A DNA stretch of 49,425 bases from contig JACDHZ010000003.1 of the NCBI GenBank assembly GCA_013820755.1, forward strand, positions 1-49,425, given 5' to 3'. Positions within the stretch are counted from its first letter, which is position 1. Each line of letters opens with the position of its first letter. Below are positions 16,282-25,038 of this stretch, in pieces. The stretch is from Chthoniobacterales bacterium. Lineage in GTDB: Bacteria > Verrucomicrobiota > Verrucomicrobiia > Chthoniobacterales > UBA10450. Under the pieces are notes generated by a model, which saw nothing but the letters and a program-made list of their open reading frames with translations, was not told the DNA's origin and searched no databases. A program made the translations under genes and the position numbers.

Positions 16282-18405
16282 TTAACGCTGGGCCGTTTTG
16301 CCCTCGATCTCGTCCGCCAGCGCGCCGGCGTCGTAAATCTTCCGGAGCGCTTCGCTGATCGCTGCCGAGTCGACGCTCACGGCGCGCGCCTGCTTCTCGG
16401 CGTAGATGCAATCGAGCACTAACGATTGAATATTGCCGTCGAAGATGATTCCGACGAACTCGTTTGCCTTGTTCGTGACGGGGCTTCCGCTATTGCCGCC
16501 GATGATGTCGGCTGTCGAGACGAAGTTGAACGGCGTGCTCATGTTCAGCTTCCCTTTGCGTTCGATCCAGCGCTTCGGCAGATCAAACGGTGGCTGATTG
16601 TTATGCTCGGCTGCGCGCTGATACAGCCCCGCGAAGGTGGTGAGCGGCGCAATCTGTTTGCCGTTTTCTTCGTAGCCGAGCACCGGTCCGTAGGAGAGGC
16701 GCAGTGTGAAGGTCGCGTCAGGGTAACTGCTCGTGCCTTCGATCGCGAAACGTGCTTTTGCGATCTCGGCGTACGCCTGCTGCTTTGTCTCATCCTGCGC
16801 TTCAAAGGTCTTGCGCGCGGCACGCGCCGGAGCATCGACCAGGCGAGCTAGTTCAAGCATCGGGTCGTTCGCGGAAGCGATCGCTGGAGGATCGCCGGAG
16901 TAAAGCTGCCTGCGGAACGCCGGATCGCCGAGCTTCGTTCCAGTGACCAGCTCAGCGGCGCGGTCTGCGGGTGATTTTCCAGCGAGCACTTGCCGCACGA
17001 GCGGGTCTTCGAAACCAAACGCTGTTGCCATGTCGGTCAGCGAATCGGCGAGCGTGACCTGTTCAACATCAGGATGCACCGGTTCAGTCGAAAAGAAATC
17101 GAGCTCGAGTGATTCGCGGTTGCTGTCGCGATATTCCGGGAACCGCTCGCCATTCGGTTTGGCCCGCTCTTCGCCTGCGCGCAGGAGCCGGCGGGCATAC
17201 TTGAACAAGTTGCTGTAGAACGCGCGCGGTGCGCGGTAGGTGGCTCCAGCGCGGCCGCGGTTCGTCTCGAAGTAATGATAAACCGGGAGCACTTTCGCGG
17301 TGTCTGCCTGGGCCTGTTTGATGCGGTCATACGCCGCGATCATGCCTTTAAACTCCGGCTTGCTGTTCATCGCGTCGCGCAGTCTCTGTTCGCGTTGATC
17401 GATTGCGCTCCACACCTCAGGATCCAGCAGCGCAGCGAGGTAGCCGTCGTAGCGTTTGCGATTGTTCTCGACCCCGCGGCGGTCCTGTTGCACGCGGCGC
17501 GCGTTTTCGAAACTCCGGGCACCAAACGCTCCGAGCAGCACCTCCCGGCGGTTGTACATGCTGAGCAGGTATGGGACTTCCACATCGCGCGCTTCAGCTA
17601 GCTCGCTCACGGTTAGCTGGCGATCCGTGCGACCCGGATGCCCGCTGACAAACGTGAGCTCACCGTCGGCGGGTCCTGTCGTGTTCCACTTCAGGAAGTG
17701 CTCGATCTTGGCTGGCTGGCCGTTTTCGTAAGCGCGGAAGATGCAGATATCGAGATCGAACCGGGGATATTCGAAATTGTCCGGATCGCCTCCATAGAAT
17801 GCGATCTGTTCCTCTGGCGCGAACACGAGCCGCACATCGTCGTAACGCTTGTAGCGATATAGATTGTAGACGCCGCCCTGATACAGCGTGACGACGTCCG
17901 ACCGCAGGCCGGTCTTGTCTTTGCTCTCCTTCTCGATCTGGGCAATCACGTTGCCGCGCGCCTTGCTCGCCTCTTCCCCCGAAAGGCCTGGCTGAACTCC
18001 GGCATTGACGCGCTCGGTCACGTCTTCGATCGACATCAGAACGTTGAGCTCGAGGTCGGTCGCCTTCGGTTCTTCGGCGCGCGATTTCGCATAGAAGCCG
18101 TCGCGCACGTAGTTGTTTTTTTCGCTCGAGATCTTCTGCAGCGTGTCGAGGCCAACGTGATGGTTCGTGATCACGAGGCCATCGGCCGAGACAAACGAGC
18201 CGCTCCCGCCGGAGTTAAACCGCACGCTCGATTTCTGCAGATGATCGAGCCACTGCGGCGTCGGCTCGAATTGATACTTCTCCTTGAACTGCTGGAGCGG
18301 CGGGTTGTTGAAGAGCCACATGCCTTCATCGCCAAAAGCAGTTGCGGCGAGAGCGGTGGACATCAGCGAGCAGATTACAAGGCGGCGCGAGGAGTGGAAT
18401 GCCAT
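16282..18405 (-). CDS. S46 family peptidase (dipeptidyl-peptidase 7/11 type)
   Basis: A 707-residue secreted serine exopeptidase with a signal peptide (SLMSTALAATAFG, cleavage near residue 25) followed by EGMWLFNNPP, the canonical mature start of S46 enzymes. The chymotrypsin-like triad is visible: histidine in ITNHHVG (His82/His83), an aspartate in the GGDPDNFEYPRFDLD segment near residue 215, and Ser639 in GGNSGSP. A helical domain lies between the two barrel halves (about 270-560). Residue 657 in IIFDGNIQ is glycine, as in DPP7, rather than the arginine that gives DPP11 its acidic preference. The enzyme therefore probably removes dipeptides with hydrophobic P1 residues. It suggests growth on oligopeptides. 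No operon partner is evident. Confidence 0.95.
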   Translation of the reverse strand: MAFHSSRRLVICSLMSTALAATAFGDEGMWLFNNPPLQQFKEKYQFEPTPQWLDHLQKSSVRFNSGGSGSFVSADGLVITNHHVGLDTLQKISSEKNNYVRDGFYAKSRAEEPKATDLELNVLMSIEDVTERVNAGVQPGLSGEEASKARGNVIAQIEKESKDKTGLRSDVVTLYQGGVYNLYRYKRYDDVRLVFAPEEQIAFYGGDPDNFEYPRFDLDICIFRAYENGQPAKIEHFLKWNTTGPADGELTFVSGHPGRTDRQLTVSELAEARDVEVPYLLSMYNRREVLLGAFGARSFENARRVQQDRRGVENNRKRYDGYLAALLDPEVWSAIDQREQRLRDAMNSKPEFKGMIAAYDRIKQAQADTAKVLPVYHYFETNRGRAGATYRAPRAFYSNLFKYARRLLRAGEERAKPNGERFPEYRDSNRESLELDFFSTEPVHPDVEQVTLADSLTDMATAFGFEDPLVRQVLAGKSPADRAAELVTGTKLGDPAFRRQLYSGDPPAIASANDPMLELARLVDAPARAARKTFEAQDETKQQAYAEIAKARFAIEGTSSYPDATFTLRLSYGPVLGYEENGKQIAPLTTFAGLYQRAAEHNNQPPFDLPKRWIERKGKLNMSTPFNFVSTADIIGGNSGSPVTNKANEFVGIIFDGNIQSLVLDCIYAEKQARAVSVDSAAISEALRKIYDAGALADEIEGKTAQR

Positions 18406-18436
18406 GAGGCGAGGAACTTAGACCACGCCTGTGTGG

Positions 18437-18463
18437 GCTCCAAGCTTTGTCATTGCTTGGAGC
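18437..18463 (-). terminator. Perfect 9-bp hairpin between the lipoprotein and S46 genes
   Basis: GCTCCAAGC (18437-18445) pairs perfectly with GCTTGGAGC (18455-18463) around a nine-base loop. It sits five bases beyond the stop of the NTF2-like lipoprotein gene (18468) and before the S46 start. It probably ends or stabilises the 3' end of the lipoprotein transcript. There is no clear T-run, so it is not a classical intrinsic terminator. Confidence 0.5.
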
Positions 18464-18467
18464 GAAC

Positions 18468-18932
18468 TCAGTGGCCGCCGCTATGGCTCGACCAATGAAC
18501 CGCGCGAATGCGCCAGCCTTCGTCCGTCTTGGCGAGCACCATCAGCTCAGCATTCTCTGAGTTCACCGGACGGCCTTTGTATGTGCCTGTGCTTCGACCC
18601 GTCGCCGTCGTCCATGCCGCGTTGCCTTCCTGACGCACGATCAGCGCGCTGCGCGTGCTCGGTACTGCCTTCGCGAATTCAACGTCCGCGCCGAGATGCT
18701 CACTCTCGTATTCTTCACGCGTTTGCCGGTGACCCGTTTCAACGATCTGCGCATCAGGTGCCAACAACGCTAACACTGCGGCGCGATCGCCTTTCGCTAG
18801 AGCGTCATGGAACGCGGTGACAGTTGTCGCGATCGCCTCGCGATCAGGCGCTGTCGGGATTGGCTTGCGGCACGATGACAGCGAAATAAACACCGGAAAG
18901 CAGAGCGCCAGAAGAAGGCCGGGAGCTTTCAT
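18468..18932 (-). CDS. NTF2-like (DUF4440/SnoaL-type) lipoprotein
   Basis: A 154-residue protein with a lipoprotein signal: a hydrophobic stretch LLLALCFPVFISLSSC ending in the lipobox LSSC (Cys21). The mature part is an NTF2-like domain of the SnoaL/DUF4440 kind: AIATTVTAFHDALAKGDRAAVLALLAPDAQIVETG, cited here as FHDALxKGDxxAVLxLLAPD, then a C-terminal strand EGWRIRAVHWSSH. Such domains bind small hydrophobic ligands or act as isomerase-like scaffolds; no catalytic function can be assigned. It lies six bases after the heavy-metal-binding gene on the same strand and may be the last gene of the metal-efflux island. Confidence 0.85.
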   Translation of the reverse strand: MKAPGLLLALCFPVFISLSSCRKPIPTAPDREAIATTVTAFHDALAKGDRAAVLALLAPDAQIVETGHRQTREEYESEHLGADVEFAKAVPSTRSALIVRQEGNAAWTTATGRSTGTYKGRPVNSENAELMVLAKTDEGWRIRAVHWSSHSGGH

Positions 18933-18938
18933 CGCTGC

Positions 18939-19897
18939 TCAGTGCTGGTGCTGATGCGCGTCGGCAGTCGTCGGCACGAGCGCCATGCCGCACTTCGGGC
19001 ATTTGCCGACGGTCTTTTGTTTCACTTGAGGATGCATTGGGCAGGTGTATTCGCCGGCTGCTGATGCACCTGCAGGAGCAGCCGGCTGCACATTCTGCGC
19101 GAAGGCGGCATACACTTCCTTCCCGCCGATCTGAGTCTGCAGGAAGAGCTTCTGGAATCCCGGCTGCTCCGGTTCCACATGAAAGCTCAACTGCGATCCG
19201 CCGCGTTCAGCCGCTGCCTTCGGTTCTTCTCCCATCGGATGCACATGCGTCACCGACGCGAGATCCTCCGGGAACGCCACCATGTGTGCGAAGGCCGCCA
19301 TCACCGGCTCGAGCCCGGTGAATTCTTTCCCGTCCGGCGTCGTCACTGTGATGTTCACCATCGTGGCTTGGCCGGCTTGCAATGGCTCGTTGTTCTCCGT
19401 CGCCAGGCTGAAGCGATAACCGCTCGCGTCCGCCGTCGTGTTCAAGGTTTTATCCTTCTTCGCTGGTGGACCTTGCACCTTTACCTGCGTTTTTGCGTAT
19501 TCCTGCCTCCCGGTGGTTGTCGGCACGACATCGGCCCAGATCGAGTAGGTTCCACCCGCGCGCGGGCTGAACTCGAATGTATATTCGCCCGGCTTCTCGC
19601 CCTCGACCGGGTGCTCATGATGATAGTCGGTCAGCGTTTCATCAACGACGAGCAGGTGCAGTTTCTCCGTGTGCGCGACCTGGAGCTGCTCGGGCTGATC
19701 GGCTTCCCGTCTTTGCTCGTTAGGCGCAGCACGGTCGCGGCCGTCTCGCCCGCTTTGAAGTTCGCGGGCGAAACGATCTCGGCTTTCACCGAACCTGTCG
19801 ACCCGGAGTGGTCATGTTGCGCCTGAGCGGTCACGCCTGACAGCAGCATCGCCGCAGTGAACAGGGCAGCGAGATTCCGCGTGCTGAAGTAAATCAT
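18939..19897 (-). pseudogene. Frameshifted secreted protein with C-terminal heavy-metal-binding domain
   Basis: Two frames together form one protein of about 318 residues. From the ATG at 19897, a signal peptide (AALFTAAMLLSGVTAQAQ) is followed by HDHSG and a beta-sandwich start up to LTSKDGKPISP. At about 19691-19694 one base is missing: the next frame continues EQLQVAHTEKLHLLVVDE, TDYHHEHPVE, and so on without interruption to the end at 18939. The C-terminus reads EYTCPMHPQVKQKTVGKCPKCGMALVP, the heavy-metal-binding HMBD motif (YTCPMHP...GxCPxCGM) found in Cu/Ag efflux proteins, followed by HQHQH. The intact product would be a periplasmic metal-binding protein serving the neighbouring pump. 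A single-base deletion could be real inactivation or an assembly error. The downstream frame lacks its own signal peptide. Confidence 0.75.
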
Positions 19898-19913
19898 GCG
19901 ATGAGATAGCGAA

Positions 19914-20375
19914 CTACTTCGCGGCAGGATTCAGCTGCTTCTCGAGCAGGCCCATCGTCGCCTGCAGCGTCTTCAGACTGGAATCGACTTTCGCGAAGTC
20001 TTTCTCATCTGCGGCGGTATGAACTTTCTCCGAGGCCGTGACCGCATTCTTGATCGCTCCGTCCAAACGCGTCTTGTCGGCCCCGGTGGCGCCGTTTTGC
20101 TCCTGGATCTGCTTCAGCGCACCTGCGAGCTTTTCCTGTTCGTCGTGAATCGGCGCATGCTCCTTCGCAGCGGCCGCTGTTTCAATTCCCTTCAGCGATT
20201 GCTGGGCGGTTTTCCACGCGTCCATCACGGAGCCGGACGCGGCGGTGCCGTGGGAATGTTTCTGATCTTCGCCCTCATGCGCGAGCACGGGTGAAAGTGG
20301 CGCGGCGGTGAAACAGCTGACGGCGATCGCGCTCAAAAGCGCAGTAGAACGGCGGTGGAATGATGAGTTTTTCAT
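19914..20375 (-). CDS. Small secreted helical protein in the metal-efflux island
   Basis: A 153-residue protein that I do not recognise. It has a signal peptide (TALLSAIAVSCFTAAPLSPVLA, cleavage near residue 32), then a His-rich mature start, HEGEDQKHSHG. The rest is alanine-, lysine- and glutamate-rich and should be almost entirely helical, with two similar amphipathic segments (AWKTAQQSLKGIETAAAA and KVDSSLKTLQATMGLLEKQ). The His cluster next to a CusA-type pump suggests a periplasmic metal buffer or chaperone, which is inference from context. It lies 55 bases after the DUF3147 gene and 16 bases before the metal-binding gene, on the same strand. Confidence 0.75.
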   Translation of the reverse strand: MKNSSFHRRSTALLSAIAVSCFTAAPLSPVLAHEGEDQKHSHGTAASGSVMDAWKTAQQSLKGIETAAAAKEHAPIHDEQEKLAGALKQIQEQNGATGADKTRLDGAIKNAVTASEKVHTAADEKDFAKVDSSLKTLQATMGLLEKQLNPAAK

Positions 20376-20430
20376 ATTGGAGTGTAGTGGATGTGACGTG
20401 GTTAATCTCAGGGTTATTCGTGGACAGGTA

Positions 20431-20781
20431 TCAGGGTTGAATGCGAAACCAGTTCAGGACTGCGAGCATCAAAAAGTAAGCGACGACGGTGGCTGCACAC
20501 GCCACGAGAAGGGCGGTTGGGAAGGCGAGTTGCCAACGTAACAAGAGCGGCGGGAGAAGCGCGAACAGCACGAGCGAGGGGAGCACCAGCCACAGAATTC
20601 CAGACGAGAGCCGCGCCACGCGCACCGCATCGTGTGTGTCGCGCCAGAGCCAAATCATCGCGAGGATCGAAACGATCGGCAGCGAGGCAACGATCGCGCC
20701 GAGCACGGAGCTGCGCTTCGCTATCTCCGAGACGGCGAAGATGATCAGCGCCGACAACAGGATTTTGATGAGCGGCTGCAT
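20431..20781 (-). CDS. DUF3147 family small membrane protein
   Basis: A 116-residue protein with four hydrophobic segments. It matches the DUF3147 pattern: SVLGAIVASLPIVSILAMIWLWRDT, cited as GAIVASLPIVSILAMIWLW, then LSSGILWLVLPSLVLFALLP. The function of the family is unknown. Its ATG is seven bases downstream of the cusA-like stop, so it is almost certainly the last membrane component of the same transcript as the metal pump. Confidence 0.85.
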   Translation of the reverse strand: MQPLIKILLSALIIFAVSEIAKRSSVLGAIVASLPIVSILAMIWLWRDTHDAVRVARLSSGILWLVLPSLVLFALLPPLLLRWQLAFPTALLVACAATVVAYFLMLAVLNWFRIQP

Positions 20782-20787
20782 GGCTCG

Positions 20788-23700
20788 TTAGGCGAAAGCC
20801 GGCTCCGGCGCGGTCTGCTTCTGGGCGTTTGACCCTGCGGAGCCGCGCGTCAGGCGCTCGGCGCTGGCGCGGCCAAAGCGCCAGAAGACCAGCGGCGTCA
20901 CAATAAAATCGAGCAGCGTGCTCGTGAAGATGCCGCTGAAGATGACGACCGCGACGGGGTGCAGAATTTCGCGGCCCGGTTGGCCGGCGGCAAGGATCAG
21001 AGGCACGAGCGCGAGCCCGGCGGTGAGCGCGGTCATCAGCACCGGAACGAGCCGCTCCTGCGTGCCGCGCACGATCATCTGTTGCGTGAAACTTTCGCCC
21101 TCTTCCTTCATCAGGTGGAGGTAATGCGAAATCATCATGATGCCGTTCCGCGCGGCGATTCCGGCCAGCGTGATCAGGCCGACGAGCGTGGCGATCGACA
21201 TCGTGCCGCCCATCAGCCAAATGCCGGCGATCGAGCCGATCAGCGCCATCGGGATGTTCAGCATGATCTGCACGGCGAACATCGCGCTTTTGAAATGCGC
21301 GTAGAGCACGACGAACATGCCCACCAGCGAGAACACGCTGAGGAATGAGATGAGGCGTGAAGCTGCGGCCTGGCTTTCGAATTGCCCGCCGTAAGTGATG
21401 TAGTAGCCCGGCGGCAATTCCACCTTCTCCGCGATGACGCGTTGCAACTCCTGCACCGCGCCGACGAGGTCACGGCCGGAAACGTTCGCCGCCACGTAAA
21501 TGCGCCGCTGCACATCCTCGCGATTGATCTGGTTAGGCCCTTTCGCTTCCTCGACGTGCGCGAGCTGCCCAAGGGGGACCACCACGCCACTGCTCGTATC
21601 GACCGGGATTTGCCGGATCGCATCCACGTCGTTCCGCGCCAGATCCGTCAGGCGGAGCACGACATCAAAAGTGCGACTTCCCTCCAGAACCTGCGACACC
21701 GTTTTGCCCTGCATCGCCAGCTCGGCGTAATCCGCCACTTCACCCGCCATCACGCCGTAGCGTTGCGCTTGATCGCGATCGACACGGACGTGCACCTGTG
21801 GGATGAGCACCTGCGGCTCAGTGAAGATGTCGGCCATCCCGCGTATCGTCTTCATCGCGGCCTCCACTTCCGCGGCCTTCGCGCGCAGGACGGCGAGATC
21901 CTGACCGAAAACCTTCACCGCGACCTGCGCGCGGACGCCGGAAAGGACGTGATCGATGCGGTGCGAGATCGGCTGGCCGATGCTGGAAGCAACGCCGGGG
22001 ATTTGGTCGAGCTTCGCGCGGATGTCATTCAGGATTTCCTCGCGGCCGCGACTGGAGGCGCGCAGCTCCGTGTCGATCTCGTTGTAGTGCACACCCTCGG
22101 CGTGTTCGTCTAATTCGGCGCGACCGGTGCGGCGACCCGCCTGCTTCACTTCCGGCACTTGGAGGACCAGCTTCTCCGCGAGTTTCGCGATGAGATTCGA
22201 TTCGGCTAACGACGAGCCGACCGGCAGGAAAAGATTGATCGTTAGGCTGCCTTCATTGAACGGCGGCAGGAACTCGCGCCCAAAAAACGGCACGGTCGCG
22301 AGAGCGGCGAGGAAGACGAGCGTCGCCGCGACGAGCACCAGACTCGAGAACCGGAACCCGATCGCGAGGACCTTCGCCTCGAGCGCTTTGATCCCGCGGA
22401 CGAGCCACGAATCTTTCGCATCCGCCATCCGTTTCATCTTCGGCAGGAGATAGGAGCACAGCGCCGGCGTGACGGTTAACGAGACGATCAGCGACGCGAT
22501 GATGCTGGTGATGTAAGCGATGCCGAGCGGCGCGAAGATTTGCCCCTCGATCCCGCTCAGCGCGAACAGCGGGATGAAAACCAGCACCACGATGATCGTA
22601 GCGTAGACGATCGAATTCCGCACTTCGCTCGAGGCGCGGTAGATGACCTCGAGCGGCGGGAGCGGGTTCGCGAGGTGGCGATTCTCGCGCAGGCGACGGA
22701 AGACGTTTTCGACATCCACGATCGCGTCATCGACCAGCTCGCCGATTGCCACCGCGAGGCCGCCGAGCGTCATGGTGTTGATCGAGATCTTGAAGTAACG
22801 AAACACCAGCACTGTCACGAGCATCGACAGCGGAATCGCGGTCAGCGTGATCAGGGTCGTGCGGAAATTCAGCAGGAAGATGAACAGGATGATCGCGACG
22901 AGAATCGCGCCATCGCGGAGCGCTTCTTCCACATTGCGAATCGCGTTCTCTATGAACGTGCTCTGCCGGAAAATTCCGCTGTGGATCTTCACGCCCGGCG
23001 GGAGTCCTTCCTCGATATTCTGCAGCTCGCGCTCGACCTGATGCGTGAGCTTCACCGTGTCAGTTCCCGGTTGCTTCTGCACCGTCAGGATGACTGCGGC
23101 CTTGCCGTCGAGCCCCGCGTCGCCACGTTTGGCGAGTGGCCCACCGAGCCGCACGTCCGCCACCTGACCCAGCGTGAGTGCAATCCCGTCTTTTCGGTCG
23201 GTCGGAATGACTGACCTCTTCAGGTCATCGAGATCGTTGATGCGCGCGAGGTTGCGCACCAACTGCTCGGTGTGTTGACGGAGAATGAATCCGCCCGTCG
23301 AATTTACGTTCGCGTTCTTCGTCGCCTCTTCGACGTCGTGCAGCGAGATGTTGAAGTTGCGCAGCTTAAACGGGTCGACCAGCACCTGATACTGCTTTAA
23401 CTCGCCGCCGATCACCGCGATCTGCGAGATCCCGGGCACCGAGAGCAGTCGCTGACGGATCTGCCAGTCCGCGATCGTGCGCAGATCCATCGGCGTGACC
23501 TCCGGATTATCGCCCGTTAGACCAACGAGCATGATCTCGCCCATGATCGAGCTGATCGGCGTCAGCACAGGCCGCGTGGTCGGCGGTAACTGCTCGCTTA
23601 CCTGCTGCAGCCGCTCCGTCACGATCTGCCGCGCGACGTAGATGTCCTGCTTGAAGCCGAACTCCACGAACACAATGCTCAGCCCGACGGACGAAACCGA

Positions 23701-23949
23701 GCGCACCCGCTGCACGGTGGCCGCGCCGTTCATCGCCGACTCGATCGGAAAAGTGACGAGCGCTTCCACTTCTTCAGGCGCAAGCCCGCCGGCCTCGGTG
23801 AAGATGGTCACCGTCGGTCGATTCAAGTCGGGGAAAACATCGACCGGCAGCTTCGTCAAGATGTAGCCGCCATACGCTGCCAGCAGCGCCGCGAACGCGA
23901 CGACGAAGAGCCGGTTCCGGAGCGAGAAGCGTATGATCCAGTCGAACAT
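20788..23949 (-). CDS. Heavy-metal efflux RND transporter (CusA/CzcA family)
   Basis: A 1053-residue inner-membrane proton antiporter, the pump of a tripartite metal-efflux complex. The layout is standard: TM1 (FSLRNRLFVVAFAALLAAYGG), a first periplasmic porter domain starting LPVDVFPDLNRPTVTIFTEA, TM2-6, a second periplasmic domain, and TM8-12 ending in DFIVTPLVFWRFG. The TM4 signature reads GGLAVAIGELVDDAIVDVEN. It keeps the conserved aspartates and glutamate of HME-RND pumps, but its DDAIxDVEN form differs from the DFGxxxDGA of CzcA and the AIGxxxDAA of CusA. The transported ion is therefore uncertain. It begins nine bases after the adaptor gene. Its TAA stop lies inside a copy of TCGTTAGGC. 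Confidence 0.95.
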   Translation of the reverse strand: MFDWIIRFSLRNRLFVVAFAALLAAYGGYILTKLPVDVFPDLNRPTVTIFTEAGGLAPEEVEALVTFPIESAMNGAATVQRVRSVSSVGLSIVFVEFGFKQDIYVARQIVTERLQQVSEQLPPTTRPVLTPISSIMGEIMLVGLTGDNPEVTPMDLRTIADWQIRQRLLSVPGISQIAVIGGELKQYQVLVDPFKLRNFNISLHDVEEATKNANVNSTGGFILRQHTEQLVRNLARINDLDDLKRSVIPTDRKDGIALTLGQVADVRLGGPLAKRGDAGLDGKAAVILTVQKQPGTDTVKLTHQVERELQNIEEGLPPGVKIHSGIFRQSTFIENAIRNVEEALRDGAILVAIILFIFLLNFRTTLITLTAIPLSMLVTVLVFRYFKISINTMTLGGLAVAIGELVDDAIVDVENVFRRLRENRHLANPLPPLEVIYRASSEVRNSIVYATIIVVLVFIPLFALSGIEGQIFAPLGIAYITSIIASLIVSLTVTPALCSYLLPKMKRMADAKDSWLVRGIKALEAKVLAIGFRFSSLVLVAATLVFLAALATVPFFGREFLPPFNEGSLTINLFLPVGSSLAESNLIAKLAEKLVLQVPEVKQAGRRTGRAELDEHAEGVHYNEIDTELRASSRGREEILNDIRAKLDQIPGVASSIGQPISHRIDHVLSGVRAQVAVKVFGQDLAVLRAKAAEVEAAMKTIRGMADIFTEPQVLIPQVHVRVDRDQAQRYGVMAGEVADYAELAMQGKTVSQVLEGSRTFDVVLRLTDLARNDVDAIRQIPVDTSSGVVVPLGQLAHVEEAKGPNQINREDVQRRIYVAANVSGRDLVGAVQELQRVIAEKVELPPGYYITYGGQFESQAAASRLISFLSVFSLVGMFVVLYAHFKSAMFAVQIMLNIPMALIGSIAGIWLMGGTMSIATLVGLITLAGIAARNGIMMISHYLHLMKEEGESFTQQMIVRGTQERLVPVLMTALTAGLALVPLILAAGQPGREILHPVAVVIFSGIFTSTLLDFIVTPLVFWRFGRASAERLTRGSAGSNAQKQTAPEPAFA

Positions 23950-23958
23950 GCGACTGCC

Positions 23959-25038
23959 TTAGCTGGTTGCCTCTTCGGGCCAACGTCGCGTCAAAGCGAC
24001 GATGACTCCACCTAAAACAAGCCCGCCGATTCCCCACGCCCAGCCCGGCAGATGGTTGTGAGCGTCGCCAGCGGCCGTGTCTGCTCCATGACCGTGTTCG
24101 GCGGCGGCGGCTTCTGTCTCCTTCGCAGGGCTGGTCGCGAACTGCAGTTGATACTGCCCCTCCGTCACGACCTTATCGCCGGGCAGCACGCCTTCGACGA
24201 CCTCCACCTGATCGCCCGCTTTCAGGCCGATCACCACATTGCGGCGCTCGAAGTTGTTTCCGTCGCGGATGAAGACGAACAGATTGCCGAGGTCGCCGAG
24301 CACCGAGCGCTGCGGTACCGCGAGAACTTCTTGCGGATCGCCGATCGCAATCGAGACGCTCGCCTGCATGTTCGGTCGCAACTGCAGCTCGGGATTCTCA
24401 AGCAGCACGTAAACCTCGAACGTGCGGCTCTCGCGCTCGAGACCCACATCGAGCCGCTGCACTTTTCCCTCGAAGGTGCGCTCCGGAAAAACATCGAGCC
24501 GCACGCGCGCGTTTTGCCCCGGCTTGATGCGCGAGAGATCAGGGCTCTCGAACGTCATTCCGCGTGCCAGCACCTGCGAGTAGTCGGCCACTTCCATCAG
24601 GACCGTGTCGGGATTAAGCGCCTGCCCGAGACTTGCCTCTTGCCGCACGACGAAGCCATTGATCGGCGAATTTAAGATCACTGGGGGATTCCCGACGGTC
24701 CGCGGCTCGAAGCGCAATACCGGCTGCCCCGCGCTTACCCGATCACCCAGCTTCACGAGAATCTCCGCGACTCTCCCTTCCGCGCGCGGCGCAATCTTAG
24801 CCAGCCGCTCCGGCAAACCTTCGATGCGTCCGATCATGGTGATCGTCCGTTGCAGCGGCGCCACATTGGCTTCGACGGATTGAACACCGAGATTCTTGAT
24901 CGCCTCGTCGGTGAGCGCCACCGGACCGGTGGCGACCGCTTCCGTTTCCCCCGGACCGTGTACATGGCCTTCGTGGGCCAGCGCCGACAGCGGAATGGCC
25001 GCAAACATCGCGACGAAGCGTTTGTTCAATCTGATCAC
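23959..25038 (-). CDS. Efflux RND periplasmic adaptor subunit with His-rich, membrane-anchored C-terminus
   Basis: A 359-residue membrane-fusion protein (CusB/CzcB type) that should link the RND pump to TolC. It has a signal peptide (VAMFAAIPLSALA) and the mature start HEGHVHGPGE. It then shows the lipoyl-like half-motifs APRAEGRVAEILVKLGDRVSAGQPV and NSPINGFVVRQEASLGQAL (cited as GRVAEILVKLGDRV and GFVVRQEASLG), beta-barrel segments to about 240, and a membrane-proximal domain to about 305. Unusually, a His-rich stretch (AEHGHGAD, AHNH) then leads into a hydrophobic segment LPGWAWGIGGLVLGGVIVAL with RRWPEE after it. That implies a second membrane anchor at the C-terminus. It starts with a GTG that overlaps the TolC stop as GTGA. 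Confidence 0.92.
   Translation of the reverse strand: MIRLNKRFVAMFAAIPLSALAHEGHVHGPGETEAVATGPVALTDEAIKNLGVQSVEANVAPLQRTITMIGRIEGLPERLAKIAPRAEGRVAEILVKLGDRVSAGQPVLRFEPRTVGNPPVILNSPINGFVVRQEASLGQALNPDTVLMEVADYSQVLARGMTFESPDLSRIKPGQNARVRLDVFPERTFEGKVQRLDVGLERESRTFEVYVLLENPELQLRPNMQASVSIAIGDPQEVLAVPQRSVLGDLGNLFVFIRDGNNFERRNVVIGLKAGDQVEVVEGVLPGDKVVTEGQYQLQFATSPAKETEAAAAEHGHGADTAAGDAHNHLPGWAWGIGGLVLGGVIVALTRRWPEEATS

Noticed and set aside
21382-22113. 243-residue plus-strand open frame opposite the RND pump gene
   Set aside because: It is His/Arg-rich, low-complexity and antisense to a well-conserved transporter domain, so it is a shadow frame.
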